Of a DNA stretch of 64,000 bases, positions 27,354 to 38,900 are shown piece after piece. The translations under genes were made by a program, and so were the position numbers. Source of the DNA: JAOBAU01 sp034667465 (GTDB lineage: Bacteria; Acidobacteriota; Thermoanaerobaculia; Gp7-AA8); NCBI GenBank assembly GCA_034667465.1, contig JAXDJV010000030.1, positions 1 to 64,000 on the forward strand, given 5' to 3'. The notes beneath the pieces are model-generated. The model did no database searches, was not told the origin of the DNA, and worked only from the letters and a program-made list of their open reading frames with translations. Positions within the stretch are counted from its first letter, which is position 1; every line of letters begins with the position of its first letter.

Positions 27354-28145
27354 CTATCGTTTGACGAGCGCCACGATCCGCACCGGACCGCCGGAACCTG
27401 CGCCGATCTTCATCGGCAGCGCGATCACATACGCGCCGCGCTCCGGCAGCTGATCGAGGTTGGCGACGTTCTCGAGTCCCGGCACGCCGGCGCCGTTGGC
27501 GATGCGATGAACGATGAAATCGCGTGACTGCCCGTAGTCGATGCTGGCGGTGTCGAGCCCGATCGCGCCGGCCTTTCGCTCCTCGACCAGCAGCCGCGCC
27601 GACTCCGCGCCGAACGACGGGAAGTGCAGCTTGTCGGTCGCGCCCGGCGTGTCGTCGCCGAAGTACGCTTTGCGATCGCCATAGCGCGAGCCCCAGCCGG
27701 TGCGAAGCAGCACGATTGCGCCGGCAGGGATCGTTCCGTTGCGCGCTTCCCATGCACGAACGTCGTCGACGCTCAGGCGATAGTCGGGATCTTTCGCCGC
27801 GGCGTCGCGGATGTCTATCACGACCGCGGGCGCCATCAACTGTTCGGGCGGCAGCTGATCGATCGTCTTTCCGTGCTCCGCGAAATGAATCGGCGCGTCG
27901 AGATGCGTGCCGCCGTGCTCCGGCGCCGAATAGGCGTTCGATGAGTAGAAGTAACCGCCGGGCGTTGGACCGTACGACAACCGCTTCAGCTCGAAGCCGC
28001 CGGGAGAATTCGGCCAGTAAAGCGTCTTGTCGTCGAAGGCGTATGTGAGATCGATGACGCGCGCGTGCGAGAGATCGAGCGGCGGAGGGGCGGTCGTCGC
28101 GCAGGCGGTGAATGCGATTGTGGCAATCAGTAGGAGGGGACGCAT
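27354..28145 (-). CDS. Cyclase-family (kynurenine-formamidase-like) lipoprotein
   Basis: A 263-residue protein. The ATG at 28145 has AAGGAG seven bases upstream. MRPLLLIATIAFTAC is a lipoprotein signal with lipobox ending at the cysteine, so it is probably membrane-anchored outside the cytoplasm. The motif HGGTHLDAPIHF (H-x-G-T-H-x-D-x-P-x-H-F) is the metal-binding signature of the cyclase family (PF04199), which includes kynurenine formamidase and other metal-dependent hydrolases. Cytoplasmic kynurenine formamidases have no lipobox, so this is more likely an uncharacterised extracytoplasmic member acting on a lactone, amide or sugar derivative. It is first in a two-gene unit with the PL8 lyase. 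Confidence 0.85.
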   Translation of the reverse strand: MRPLLLIATIAFTACATTAPPPLDLSHARVIDLTYAFDDKTLYWPNSPGGFELKRLSYGPTPGGYFYSSNAYSAPEHGGTHLDAPIHFAEHGKTIDQLPPEQLMAPAVVIDIRDAAAKDPDYRLSVDDVRAWEARNGTIPAGAIVLLRTGWGSRYGDRKAYFGDDTPGATDKLHFPSFGAESARLLVEERKAGAIGLDTASIDYGQSRDFIVHRIANGAGVPGLENVANLDQLPERGAYVIALPMKIGAGSGGPVRIVALVKR

Positions 28146-28274
28146 CTTCGGCTCCTTTGTTTCTTTCGGCATTTCGCGTGTGTCTCAACGATAGCGCGGG
28201 AATCGGCGAAACGCGTCCCTCTCATGATGCGGACGGCGACGTTTCCCGCTCCGGCTCCGTCTTAACTGTGACGA

Positions 28275-28772
28275 ATGTCTCGTCAAAAGAAGATCGTCAT
28301 CATTGCGCCCGATGGGCTGACCGCGCCGCTCGCGCGAGCGGCGGCCGTATTCGGTGAAGTGGTCGCATTCGAATCGTTCGACGAGCTCGATCGCTGGCGT
28401 CGCGAAAACGGCAACGGGAACGGACATGGCGGCACGATCGCGCCCGATCTCGAACAGGCGCTTCATGAAGCTGGTTGTGCGCAGATGTCGCTGCCGTCGC
28501 AGCTTCGCGAGCTGTTCGACGCGCTCTCATTGCGGAGTTGCACGCCGACGATCGCGGAAGTATTGAATGACTGGCCGTCGCGCCGCTCGTTCTACAGGAC
28601 GTGGCGTGACGCGATCGCGTTGCCGCCGAGCGCGTTTCTCCGTCGCGTTCGCGCGCTGCATGCGGAGCGTCTCGTCGATGGTGGCGCGAGTTTGAAGAAA
28701 GCGGCACACATCGCGGGATTCAGCTCGACCGATCAGATGCGGCGCGCAAGAAAGAACGCGCCGTCATCCTGA
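28275..28772 (+). CDS. Small AraC-like helix-turn-helix protein, probably truncated
   Basis: A 165-residue protein. The first ~95 residues (KKIVIIAPDGLTAPLARAAAVFGEVV and on) resemble no family I know. From about residue 105 a helix-turn-helix half appears: SRRSFYRTWRDAIALPPSAFLRRVRALHAERLV, then SLKKAAHIAGFSSTDQMRR, like the DNA-binding region of AraC proteins. Normal AraC domains continue about 15-20 residues further; here the frame ends NAPSS inside an inverted repeat (28762-28852). The gene is divergent from the lyase/lipoprotein unit with 129 bp between, so it could regulate that unit, but that is only positional inference. Confidence 0.6.
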   Translation: MSRQKKIVIIAPDGLTAPLARAAAVFGEVVAFESFDELDRWRRENGNGNGHGGTIAPDLEQALHEAGCAQMSLPSQLRELFDALSLRSCTPTIAEVLNDWPSRRSFYRTWRDAIALPPSAFLRRVRALHAERLVDGGASLKKAAHIAGFSSTDQMRRARKNAPSS

Positions 28773-28852
28773 GCGTCAGCGAAGGATCTGCGCGGGTGGC
28801 GCGCGCTGCTCGCCCCACACGCCCGGATCCTTCGCTGACGCTCAGGATGACG
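28762..28852. repeat. Large inverted repeat with 27-bp perfect arms
   Basis: Arms 28762-28788 and 28826-28852 are perfect inverted repeats, containing CTGAGCGTCAGCGAAGGATC and its complement, with a 37-base spacer. The stop codon of the AraC-like gene lies in the left arm. From memory, a CCTGAGCG...CGAAGGATC element is a widespread dispersed intergenic repeat in several phyla. It may act as a bidirectional terminator hairpin. Confidence 0.85.
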
Positions 28853-29071
28853 CAGGTGTCATCGCAATCATGTGGGCCGGCAGAATCGGAAACGACGCGA
28901 AGGCTCTGCCTCGTACGCAGCCGGCCGTGCCGGCTCAGGATGACGGCCATTGGCACAAAACGCGGTTGCCTCCTTACGGCCCGGCAGGGTAATGTCTCGC
29001 CGTCCAGGTCCACGTTCAGCAAGATCCCAACAATTTAACGCAGCACCAACCCCGACGGAGGGCGTGTCCCC
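28773..29071. other. Intergenic region upstream of the giant-gene operon
   Basis: 299 bp without a convincing gene. The left part is the inverted repeat. At 28919-28935 there is a perfect 7-base hairpin (AGCCGGC-CGT-GCCGGCT) followed by CTCAGGATGACG, the same end as the larger repeat, so it may be a decayed second copy. The promoter of the downstream operon should be here, but no strong -35/-10 pair is seen; the best is TTGCCT with TAATGT 18 bases on (28968-28997), weak. GGAGG near 29057 serves the next gene. Confidence 0.5.
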
Positions 29072-29878
29072 GTGCATCAGAACCTTGTCTACTCAGGGGG
29101 CGGGAGGGTGGTCTTCGCGCTCATCGCGGCGCTCGGCTTCGCCCTGCCCGCGGCCGCCGCGGGCGTCCTCTTCCCGAAACCGCTCCACATCGTCCGCCGT
29201 CTCGAAGATCCGATCGCGAAGCGGACGTCAACCGTCGACGAATACTGCAGCGGCAATCGCGTCGTCAGCATCAACGGCCGCAAAGTCGTCATCACCGATT
29301 ACGACAAACAGCAGATCACCGAGATCGATCACGATCGCGGCACGTACAGCGTGACGCCGTTCGAAGAGATCGCCAAAGCGCAGCCGCACGCCGCGAAGAA
29401 AGAGGGCAGCTGGAAAACGACGCCGCTCGGCATGAAGACGTCGTCGGCCGGGCGCTCCATCGACGCCTTCACGTTCGAGGCAACTGGCGAACGCGATCAT
29501 CGACGCGTCGAAGTCGGCGTCGATCGTCAGGTCGCGCTTTCGCGCGAAGCGGTCGAAGTGCTCATCGGCGCCGCGTATCCATCGCAGCCGTCCGAAGAAC
29601 ACGAGCAGCTCGTCACCGCCGCGAAGGGACGCGCCGGACGAATGGCCGCGAACAGTCAGACGTCATCGCCCGCCGAATACGGACTGCCGTCCGAGACCGT
29701 TCTTTCCTATGACGCCGACAACACGCATCTCACGTATCGCAACAGCGTCGTTCGCATTGGCGACGAAGCGCCGCCGCCGGAGCTCCTCCTCATCGCACCC
29801 GGTTCGACACGCGTCGAATCACGGCTGACCCGCGCCGCGCGCGAAATGCGCGAGCTCGACTTCCCGCCGCAGCCGTAA
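29072..29878 (+). CDS. Secreted protein of unknown function, first gene of the giant-protein operon
   Basis: GTG start at 29072 with GGAGG about ten bases upstream; 268 residues. The segment VVFALIAALGFALPAAAA is a signal peptide, so the mature protein is extracytoplasmic. The rest has charged beta-hairpin-like stretches (NGRKVVITDYDKQQITEIDHDRGTYSV in part) and no recognised domain; QITEID-x-x-x-GTY recalls beta-barrel lipoprotein-carrier-like proteins but not firmly. It lies 30 bp before the 6,242-residue gene on the same strand. A small exported partner (chaperone, anchor or processing factor) of the giant proteins is a reasonable guess from position only. Confidence 0.75.
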   Translation: MHQNLVYSGGGRVVFALIAALGFALPAAAAGVLFPKPLHIVRRLEDPIAKRTSTVDEYCSGNRVVSINGRKVVITDYDKQQITEIDHDRGTYSVTPFEEIAKAQPHAAKKEGSWKTTPLGMKTSSAGRSIDAFTFEATGERDHRRVEVGVDRQVALSREAVEVLIGAAYPSQPSEEHEQLVTAAKGRAGRMAANSQTSSPAEYGLPSETVLSYDADNTHLTYRNSVVRIGDEAPPPELLLIAPGSTRVESRLTRAAREMRELDFPPQP

Positions 29879-29908
29879 CCCTCAACGAAAGAAAAGCAGA
29901 CCAGTTCG

Positions 29909-32900
29909 ATGCCGTCATTGAAGACACTCATCCGTGTCGCATTTGCGACCGCGCTTCTCGCTCTCCCCGCAACCGCGTCCGAGATCGGCAGCGCGAAGCT
30001 CGACATCCTCGGCGTCTCGCTGGAGGTCGTCACCGATCCGCCCGTCGCCACCGGCATCGACATCCCCGCCGTCGTGCAGACGAAGTTCGGCGGAAAGATG
30101 AACGGTGACGCGCCGCCGTCTCCCGGATTTCTCGCAGTCGGCGAACTGACCGGACCTGGCATCGACACGCCGATCATCGTCACGGCCACTCCCGGACATA
30201 CATTCGAGCTGCCGGCGCTGCGACGGAGCGGCGATTACACGCTGCAGAACATCCGACTCGTGACGTCACCGGGCGGCGTCTTCGTGCAGCAGGCGGTGCC
30301 TTCGTCGGTGAACGTGAATGTCAGCGACGTGTTGAAGCCGAGCGTCACCGTGCGGCAGCTAACGCCCGACGATCTGCGCGCGCGCGGCATCACCATCGAC
30401 TCGCGCAACTACGACTACTACGAGTACACGTTCGTCTTCGCCGTCAAAGGACAGAACGTCGTCATTCCATACACGGTCGTGATGGACAAGCGGACGAATC
30501 AGCCGCTGCCACCGCTGCCCGACAACCCGTACAACATGCCGGCGCCGGCGTTCGGCAGCGCACTCCCGCCGCGCTTCGATCAGCCGAACATCGGCGGCGG
30601 CGTGCTCGTCTCCGAGTTGCCGCCGGAGGTTCAGGACCTGCCCGGCGATGACGGTTCGGGCGGCGGTGGATTCGATCGTCCGCGTCTTCGTCCGACGATT
30701 CCCGCGGCGATCGTGTTGCCGACGAATTTCGGCGTGCTGCATCAGTTCTTCGCCGTCATTCTCAACGTCACCAACAACGCACCGGCCGGCACCTCGATTC
30801 AGCTCGACTCCGTTCGCGCGGTGATGACGACGCCGCAGGCGCTGCGCATTTCGAAGACGGAGCCTGCCGTCTCCATCGGTCAGGCCGTGCCGGTTCGCGC
30901 CGCCGACGGTTCGACCTTTCTCATCGCTCAGGCCGAAGGCTCCGCCGAGTGGACGCTCGAAGCGATGCGCGCCGGCACGCACACGCTGAAGCTCGAGCTG
31001 AACGCCACCTATCGCGCGCCGAACCAGGCCGACGTTCCGATGAAAGGAACGTTGCCGGCGACGATCTCCGTCGCCGATCCGCGCTTCCAGATCAACTTCG
31101 TGCATCCCGACACGATCCGCGCGAACGAGAACTACACCGCGTACGCGTTCGTCACCAACACCTCGACGACGCCGCAGACCGTCACGCTCAATCTCGACTC
31201 ACACATTCCGCTCTGCTCGACCGGCGGCAGCGCGTCGGGTATCTGCATCGTCGAAGGACTCTCGCAACAGCCGATCACGATCGCGTCGGGCGCCACCGTC
31301 ACCGTTCCTTACAGGTTGCAGGCGAAGATCACCGGCCACATTTTCGCGACCGCCGGCACCGCCGACGAAACGATCGCGCTGAACGTGGCGCTGTCGATGG
31401 GCGTAAGCGAGAGCGGCGTGCCGCTGTCGCCGGCGACGCTGCTGATGCCGTATTACGCGCAGTTCGTCGATCAGAACTTCGTATCGGCGTACATGCCGCT
31501 GCTCGGTCTCGGCTACAGCCTCGCGACCGCGCCGGTGAACGCGAAGACGGCGCAGTTTCCGCGGTTGATTCGCAGCGACGTCTTCCGCCGCGCGCAGGAC
31601 ATCGCGCGGGCAGGGCAGCGCAGTTTCGTGATGCGTCGCAATCGCAGCGAAGCGACGGCGGATGAGAATCGGGAATCGCTGTTTCATCTCGCGCTCGATC
31701 TCCTTTGCAACGTCGAGCGGCTCGACCTCCAGGCGTCGACGCCCGACTTTCGTGAATGGGATCAGTTCCGTCGCCAGGAAGAGAACGGACGCAAGGCAGG
31801 CGCCGCGACCGCGCGACTCCTCGAAGGCGTTGCGTTCGCCGGCGGACGCTCGATGCCGGCGTTCCTGTCGGACTTCGCGGCGACGACTTCGCATCGAGCT
31901 CCGTTCGCCATCGCACTCGCACATGGCGCGCCGGTCGCCGGCGCCGCTCGTCCGTATGCGCTGACCGTGAAGACGATCAGCGATCTGACGCTCGCGAATC
32001 CGTCGGAACTTGCCGGTCCCTGGCAGCGCCAGATTCCGTTCGGCGAGCTCACACAGTTCAGTGGCGGCGGCGAGCAGGGCGAGCTGGCGATGCTCGGCCG
32101 CTGGAGCGAGAACCTTCGCATCACCGTCACTCCGGCAGCGACGCAGTTCACGCTCGAGCTTCTTTATCCCGATACCGCACCCGACCTTAAGAACGCTTCG
32201 ATGCTGCAGGCGAAGCTCGACGTCACCGGCGCCACGATCGGCCAGCCGGTCACCTTCATCGTCGATCGCGCCGCGACGTCGATTGCAGTCACCGGCGCGA
32301 CCGCGGCCAGCTCGATTCATCCGGTCGTGCAAACGCCGCTGGCGATGGTCGCTGCAGCGCAGGACGTCGCGCTCGATTCCGCCGGCCGCACCGTGGCGCT
32401 GCTTCTCAATCGCCCGATCCGAGTCACCGACGCGCTGACGTTGCGCGACAACTTCACGATCTCCACCGCGATCGCGCAGCTCTCGTACGACGTCACGCGC
32501 CGCAACGACGCGACGCAAACTCCCGTGATGGGCGCCGCGCTTCAGGACGACGGTCGTCTGATCATTTTGTCGTTCAGCAAATCGCTGTCATCGAACGCGA
32601 CCTACCGCGTCGGCACCGTGACTCCATTGCGCGATCTGCGCAACGACAGCAACAGCATCGTGACGACTGTCGTGCCGCGCATCGACGACGATCGTCCGGG
32701 CGGCGTCGTCTACGGCAGCGTGCTGCTCGCCGACAACACGCCGGTGAAGAAGCGGCCGATTCAGCTTTCATCGGCAGACGGCTTCCAGCAGGATCTGACC
32801 GACGACAACGGCGGCTTTCTGTTCGAGTACGTCGCGCGCGATCCATTGCGCAATCGTCCCGGTTACTACACGCTCGAAGCGCGCACGGCCGACGACAAGT

Positions 32901-35900
32901 CGGCGTCGCTCGAAGGGTCGATCCGTCTGGCCGGCGAGCTGCAACACGTCAATCTCGTCTTCCTCGGCCGCGGCAAAGCGCGGGGCTACGTTCGCTACAG
33001 CGACGGCGAAATCATCGCCGGTGCGCGCGTCACCGTCGGCAACAGTCTTTACAGCGATCTGCACACGACCACGACCGACGCGAACGGCTTCTTCTCCGTC
33101 AGCGATCTCGCCGTCGGTCCGATCACGTTTGCGGCCGTCGATGCGAAGGGCACCGTAACCTACGCAACCTCGCAACTCCGCGTTGCCGGCGAGTTGCTGA
33201 GGCAGGATCTCGTCATTCAGCGACGCACCACGCCGGGCGGCTTCGGCCGCGTGCGCGTCACCGTGCGCCGCTCCGACAAGATGAGCGATCCCGATCCGAA
33301 CGCGTCGCTCGTTCCGGGCGCGCGAGTCGGCATCTACTCGCAGGGCTTCGGACTCGTCGACGGCGTGACTGACAGCGGTGGCCAGGCATTCTTCGATCAC
33401 ATCCCGGCAGGACAGATCTCCGTCCTCGCCGCGGAGTTCAGCGTCGCCAAACGAAGCAACGGTGCCGAGACCGATCTCAAAGCCGATCAGCTGGTCGAGC
33501 AGACAGTCGTTCTCGAAGTGCCGCCGGTCGCGTCGCCGCAGTTCGTCACCGTCAAAGGCATCGTCTTCCGCGACGATCCGGCGGCGCCGAGTGACGACAC
33601 GCGCGTGACCGCGGTCGCCGGCGCGATCGTTACCTTCAAAGGATTTCCGCCGGTCACGACCAACGCGACGGGACGTTATGTTTACTACGACGTGCCGGTC
33701 GCTTACGCGAACGGCGACGGCGTACACGTTTACGATCCGTCGACGAATCGCAGCGGCTCGTTCGCATTTCCCGCGCTGCGTGCGGGTGAAGAAAACACGC
33801 TCGATCTGAAGCTCAGCTCCAAACAGGCGCAGGGGAAAGCAACGATGCGTGTCCGCGTCGTCAGCGCCACTGGCGAGCCGGTCGACAACTACACCGTCAT
33901 CTCGCCTGGCTTCCCGCCGGACACTTTCGCCGGCAAAGGCAGCGGTATCTACGAGCGTGTCGTCGACGTGCCGCAATCGCTCGACGTCTGGGCGATCGGC
34001 GTCAATCACGCGAAGTACGGCAACCAGACCGTGCGCGGCACTCTCGCCGTCGATTTCGACGGGCAGATCGCCGCCACTGAGCTCCGTCTTCCCGGACAGG
34101 GAACGATCATCGCCAACACCCAGATCCTCGGCACCTGTTCAGTGCCCGGCTGCACGCCGCAATGGATCAACTCACCCGGCCCGGTCAACGTTCCGTATCG
34201 CGTCTGGAGCACCGGCGATCAGCAGCTGATCACCGAAGATCATCTCTTCACGCCGGGCGCCGACGGACTCGTGCACGCCACGAAGATTCCGGCGGGACAG
34301 ACGCTCGACGTCGAGACGTTCGAGCATCCCGGCGGCTACGCAAAAGCGACCGCCTCGATCGGATTCGAAGGCGATCTCAAGACGGTCACGCTCCGCCTCA
34401 GCTCCCTCGGCAACGTCAGCGGCCGCGTCGTCAACTACGACGGCAACACGCCGGTCGCCGGCGCCAGCGTCGAGCTGAGCGGCGGCGCATTCAACGGCGG
34501 CAGCGTCACGACGCTCGCCGACGGCTCGTTCGTTTTTCCCGCGATCGCCGCAAACGCCAGCTTCCGCATCACGGCTACCGCGCTCGTCGACGGCATTCTC
34601 CGCAAGGGCTACGTCGATTCGTCGACGCCGGTCGGCGGCGGTCCGGTCAGCGGACTCGTGCTCGTCATGCGCCAGCAGGCGAACATCTCCGGCGCGATTC
34701 GCGACGCGTCCGGCGCTCCTGTCCCGCTCGCGCATTATTGGGTCCGCGAGCTGGCGTGGCCGTATCGCGAGCTCGGCTCGCCGCTGCAACCGCTCATCGC
34801 CGGCAGCAACGGCTCGTTCTTCGCGAACAACATCTTTACCGGACCGTTCCGCGTCAGCGCCGTCTCGCCGATCGATCCGGAATCGCGCGGCGATCTGCAG
34901 GGAACCATCGTCGAAGAGAACGCCGATCGCAACGGACTCTCGCTCGTCATCGGCGCGGCGGGGACCGGCTCGGTGAACGTCACCGTCTACGATTCGAACT
35001 CCGGATTTACGACCGTTCCGAACGCGGAAGTGTCGCTTCAGGTCAGCGGACAGGGCTACGACTTCACGGTCACGAATGCCAGCGGCTTCGCGGTCTTTGA
35101 ACAGATCCCGGTTGGTCACTACTTCATTCGCGCGATCTCGCGCGCGGTCGGCCGCAGCGGCGTCAGCGACGGCTTCGACGTCCCCCGCAATGGCACCGTC
35201 AACGTTCGCGTATCGCTGACCTTCATCGGAACGGTGCGCGGCACGATCGTCGACGCCGACAACGATCCGCCGACGCCGGTCGTCGGTGCTGCGGTCTTCC
35301 TTCACGGCAGCGGCGGACTCGACGCGCGGGCATCGACCGATGCGAATGGCGCATACATCTTCAACGCCGTTCCGGAAGGGCGCTTCAGCATCGAAGCGAT
35401 CGATCTCGTCAGCGGACGACACGTCGCCACCGGCATCGACTACGAGCTCAGCTCGCTCGTGCAGAACCTCAACATCGGCGCGCTGTCGATCGAGCGAAGC
35501 GGAACCGTCAACCTGACAGTCTCGCTGCCGAACGACGCCGGCGGAGCGGGAGAGATCGCGCCGCTCGTCGACGTCACCGTCAATCAGGCGCTCAGCTACT
35601 CGCGCGAGCAGCAGGGCCGCGGGTCGATGGCCTTCAACAAGCTCTTCACCACGCGCGGGTTCAACATCAACGTTCGCGAACTCGGCGGCGAACAGCGCGT
35701 CATCAACGTCGTCAACGCGCGCTTCGCGGCCGGCGCACGCATCGCGAACGTCAGCCTCGTCTTTCCGACGACCGGTTCCGTCGAAGTCACGGTCCTCGGC
35801 GAGAACGATCAGCCGCAGCGCGGTGTGCTCGTCGAAGTCTCCGACGGCGATCGGACGCTGCGCGTCTTCACCGGCGACAACGGCACCGCACGCGTCGATG

Positions 35901-38900
35901 GTCTGCCGCTCCGTTACGTCGTCGCACGCGCAACATCAGGAACGGTCTCCGCGTCCGACGGCGGCACGATCATCAGTCATTCCACGCCTCTGCACTTCAC
36001 GCTTCGTCTCGGCAATCGCATCGACGTCACCGGCAAGGTGTTCGCCGAAGAAGGCGTCAACGTTCCGTCCGTCGGCACGAACGTTCTCGCGGACGTCAGC
36101 AGCCCGCTGTTTCTCCTCGGGACGGTGCGCATGCAGACGCGCACCGATGCGAATGGCGAATACCGGTTCGGCGCGATTCCGATCAGCAACACCAGCCTGA
36201 CGCTGACCTTCGTCGGACCCGACGAAGTGACGGCCGGCGATCGGATCTCGTCGTTTGCAGTTCCGAACGGACAGACCGGCGAACTGCGGATGCGCGACGC
36301 GAAGCTCGATGCCACGCCGCCGCGCGTGACGTCGATCGATCCGGCCGACAACGCCAACAGCGTCTCGCCGACCGCAAGCGTCATCATCGCGTTCAGCGAA
36401 GATCTCGCCGGCATCGCCGCCACGAGCTTCTCGCTCGTCTCCACCGACAACAATCAGTCGACGTCGTTCGCGATGACCAGCGGCCGCGTGAACGGCATCT
36501 TCCGCGTGACGCTCACACCCTCGGCGAAGTTGCGCAGCAACGTCGTCTATCGCGTGACCGTCGCGAACAGCGTGCACGACGCCGCCGGCAATCTGATGAA
36601 GTCGACAGTCGGCAGCAGCTTCACGACCGTCGACTACACCGAGCCACGCGTCATCAGCACGACGCCGTCGACGATCGGGCCGATCCCGGACGGCACCACG
36701 TTCCGGCTGAAGTTCAACAAGCCGATCGACGTGACCGCGTTTGCGCCGAACGGCGGCGGAACGGCGAAGCTCGACCGTCTGCAGACCTACAAAGGTGACG
36801 TACTGCAACCGCTCAACGTCACGATTGCACTCGATCCGAACGATGCCGCGACGCTGATCGTCGCGCCGATCGGAACTGCAATCGAACCGTCGTCGTACTA
36901 CCGCATCACCATCAACGGTGCCCGCGACACGCAGCCGATTCCGGCGGTGCAGACGATCGCCCAAATCTTCGACTTCTTCTCCTTCGACACCGTCGCCCCG
37001 GTCGTCACGATTCCGTCGCCGCTGCCCGCCGGCTCGCCGCTCATCGCCGGCCAGCTCTACACGTTCGTGCCGGGCATCACCGACGGCGCCGGCGGTGCTC
37101 CGTCGACCGACATCGCGTTCGTCGACTGGACGTATCCGGAGAACACGACATCGCGAGTGAAGGCCGGCAACTTCTCGATCGCGCCGCGCGTCGATTCGAC
37201 TGACGGCACGTACACGCTGAAAGCGAAAGCGACCGATCTGTCGGGCAATGAAAGCGCCGTCGTCACCGCGACGTTCACCGTCGCCGCAAACGAAGCGCCG
37301 AAGAATGTCGTCCTGACCGCACCCGCGTCGACTTACCTCGGCCGCACCGTCGCCGCGCACGTCGCCTTCACCGATGAGGGAACGGTCGTCACGACGAAGC
37401 TCACCGTCAGCGGCACGAAGAAAGACGGCAGCGCATTCGTCTTCACCGACAACCTCATTCATCCGAGCCCGAACCAGCAGATCAGCCGCGGCAACGTCGC
37501 CGCAACGTGGAACGGCGCCGACTACATCGTCGACGTTCCGGCCGGGACATTGAAGAGCGGCAGCACGCTGACATTGACGGCAACCGTCGTCGACTCGGTG
37601 AACAAGACGTCGGAGCCTGCAACGGCCACGGTGACGATCGCGCCGGACGCGATCGAACCGCAGATGACGATCACCGCGCCGATCGCCGAGACGCAGTACA
37701 GCTTCGGCACCGGCACGACGACGTATGCGATCAAAGCGACCGCGATCGACGCCGAGAGCGGCATCGCGCACCTCACGTTCGCATATGACGGAAAGACGAT
37801 CGATCTGCCGGCGTCCGTCGCCACGCGCGACGCAGGCGGCGCATGGCTCTTCACCACGACCGCGACGGTCACCGCGAAGAACGTCGACACGCGCATTCAC
37901 ATCACCGCGACCGCGTTCGACAACGACGGCAACACGAAGCAGCAGGTGCTCGACGTCATCTATAAGAGCGTCGGCATCACCAACGTGCCGAAGGCGGCGT
38001 GGATCACGCCGCTCGACGGTGGCGCGCTCGTCGCCGGTGAAACGAATGTTCCGCTGAAGCTCCGCATCCGCGCGACCGCGGAGCCGCTCGGTTTCCGTCC
38101 GACCGTTCATTTCGAAAGCGACGCGTTCGTCACCGCGCCGCCGTCGATGACGACGCCGACGTCCGGCACCGACCTCTACGAGCAGACCGTCAACCTCGAC
38201 GTTCCTGCGAGCGGTTCGTTCACGATCAGCGCGATCGTTGACGACGCCGATCCGTCGCATCAGGTCGTGCTGCCGATCACCATCGACGCCGTCGTTCCCG
38301 ACGCGCCGGTTGTCGTCTCCAACTTCGAGATCAACGAACAGAACCTGGCGACCTACAGCGGAAAGACGGTCGTCGTACGCGGCGCCGCAACGCGCCTCAA
38401 CATCGACACGCCGGCAACGCTGCGCAATCTCGTCGTGCTCAACGGCGCGACCGTCGGCACGCGCGACGGCGTTCGTCTCGAGGCCACGATCACCGATCGA
38501 CTCTACGTCGATGGCGATTCGTCGATCGATGTCAGTGGCAAGGGTTATCGCGGCGGCTGGCAGAAGAGCGACGACGGCACGTTTACGAACAACTCCGCGA
38601 ACGGCATCACGCTCGGCAATACGAGCGTCGGCGGCGCAACGTCTGGCGCATCGGCGTCGCACGCAGGCGCCGGCGGCGAAGATTCCGGCAGCAGCACCAA
38701 CGCGACCTACGGCTCGATCACCGCGCCGGCGACGTTTGGCGCCGGCGGCGCAGGCGCGACCGGCTCGGCGTTCGGCAACACGCCGGGCGGCAACGGCGGC
38801 GGCGCGATCGGCATTCGCGGCGATCTCGCCCGTCTCGTCATCGCCGGTGGCGTTCACGCCGACGGCGACAGCGGCGCGAGCAATCTGTTCAACGCCGGCG

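Noticed and set aside
27354..28145. Calling the cyclase-family gene kynB (kynurenine formamidase)
   Set aside because: The motif fits the wider family, but the lipoprotein signal and the lyase neighbour argue against tryptophan degradation, and no other kynurenine-pathway gene is present.
25087..28188. One long 1,033-residue minus-strand protein covering both the PL8 lyase and the cyclase gene
   Set aside because: The first ~290 residues of that frame are the out-of-frame reading of the cyclase-family gene, which has its own signal, lipobox and catalytic motif. The real lyase begins near 27309 with a signal peptide.
28868..29077. Short minus-strand frames in the gap before the giant operon
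   Set aside because: They cross the inverted repeats, have no ribosome site and no protein-like pattern.
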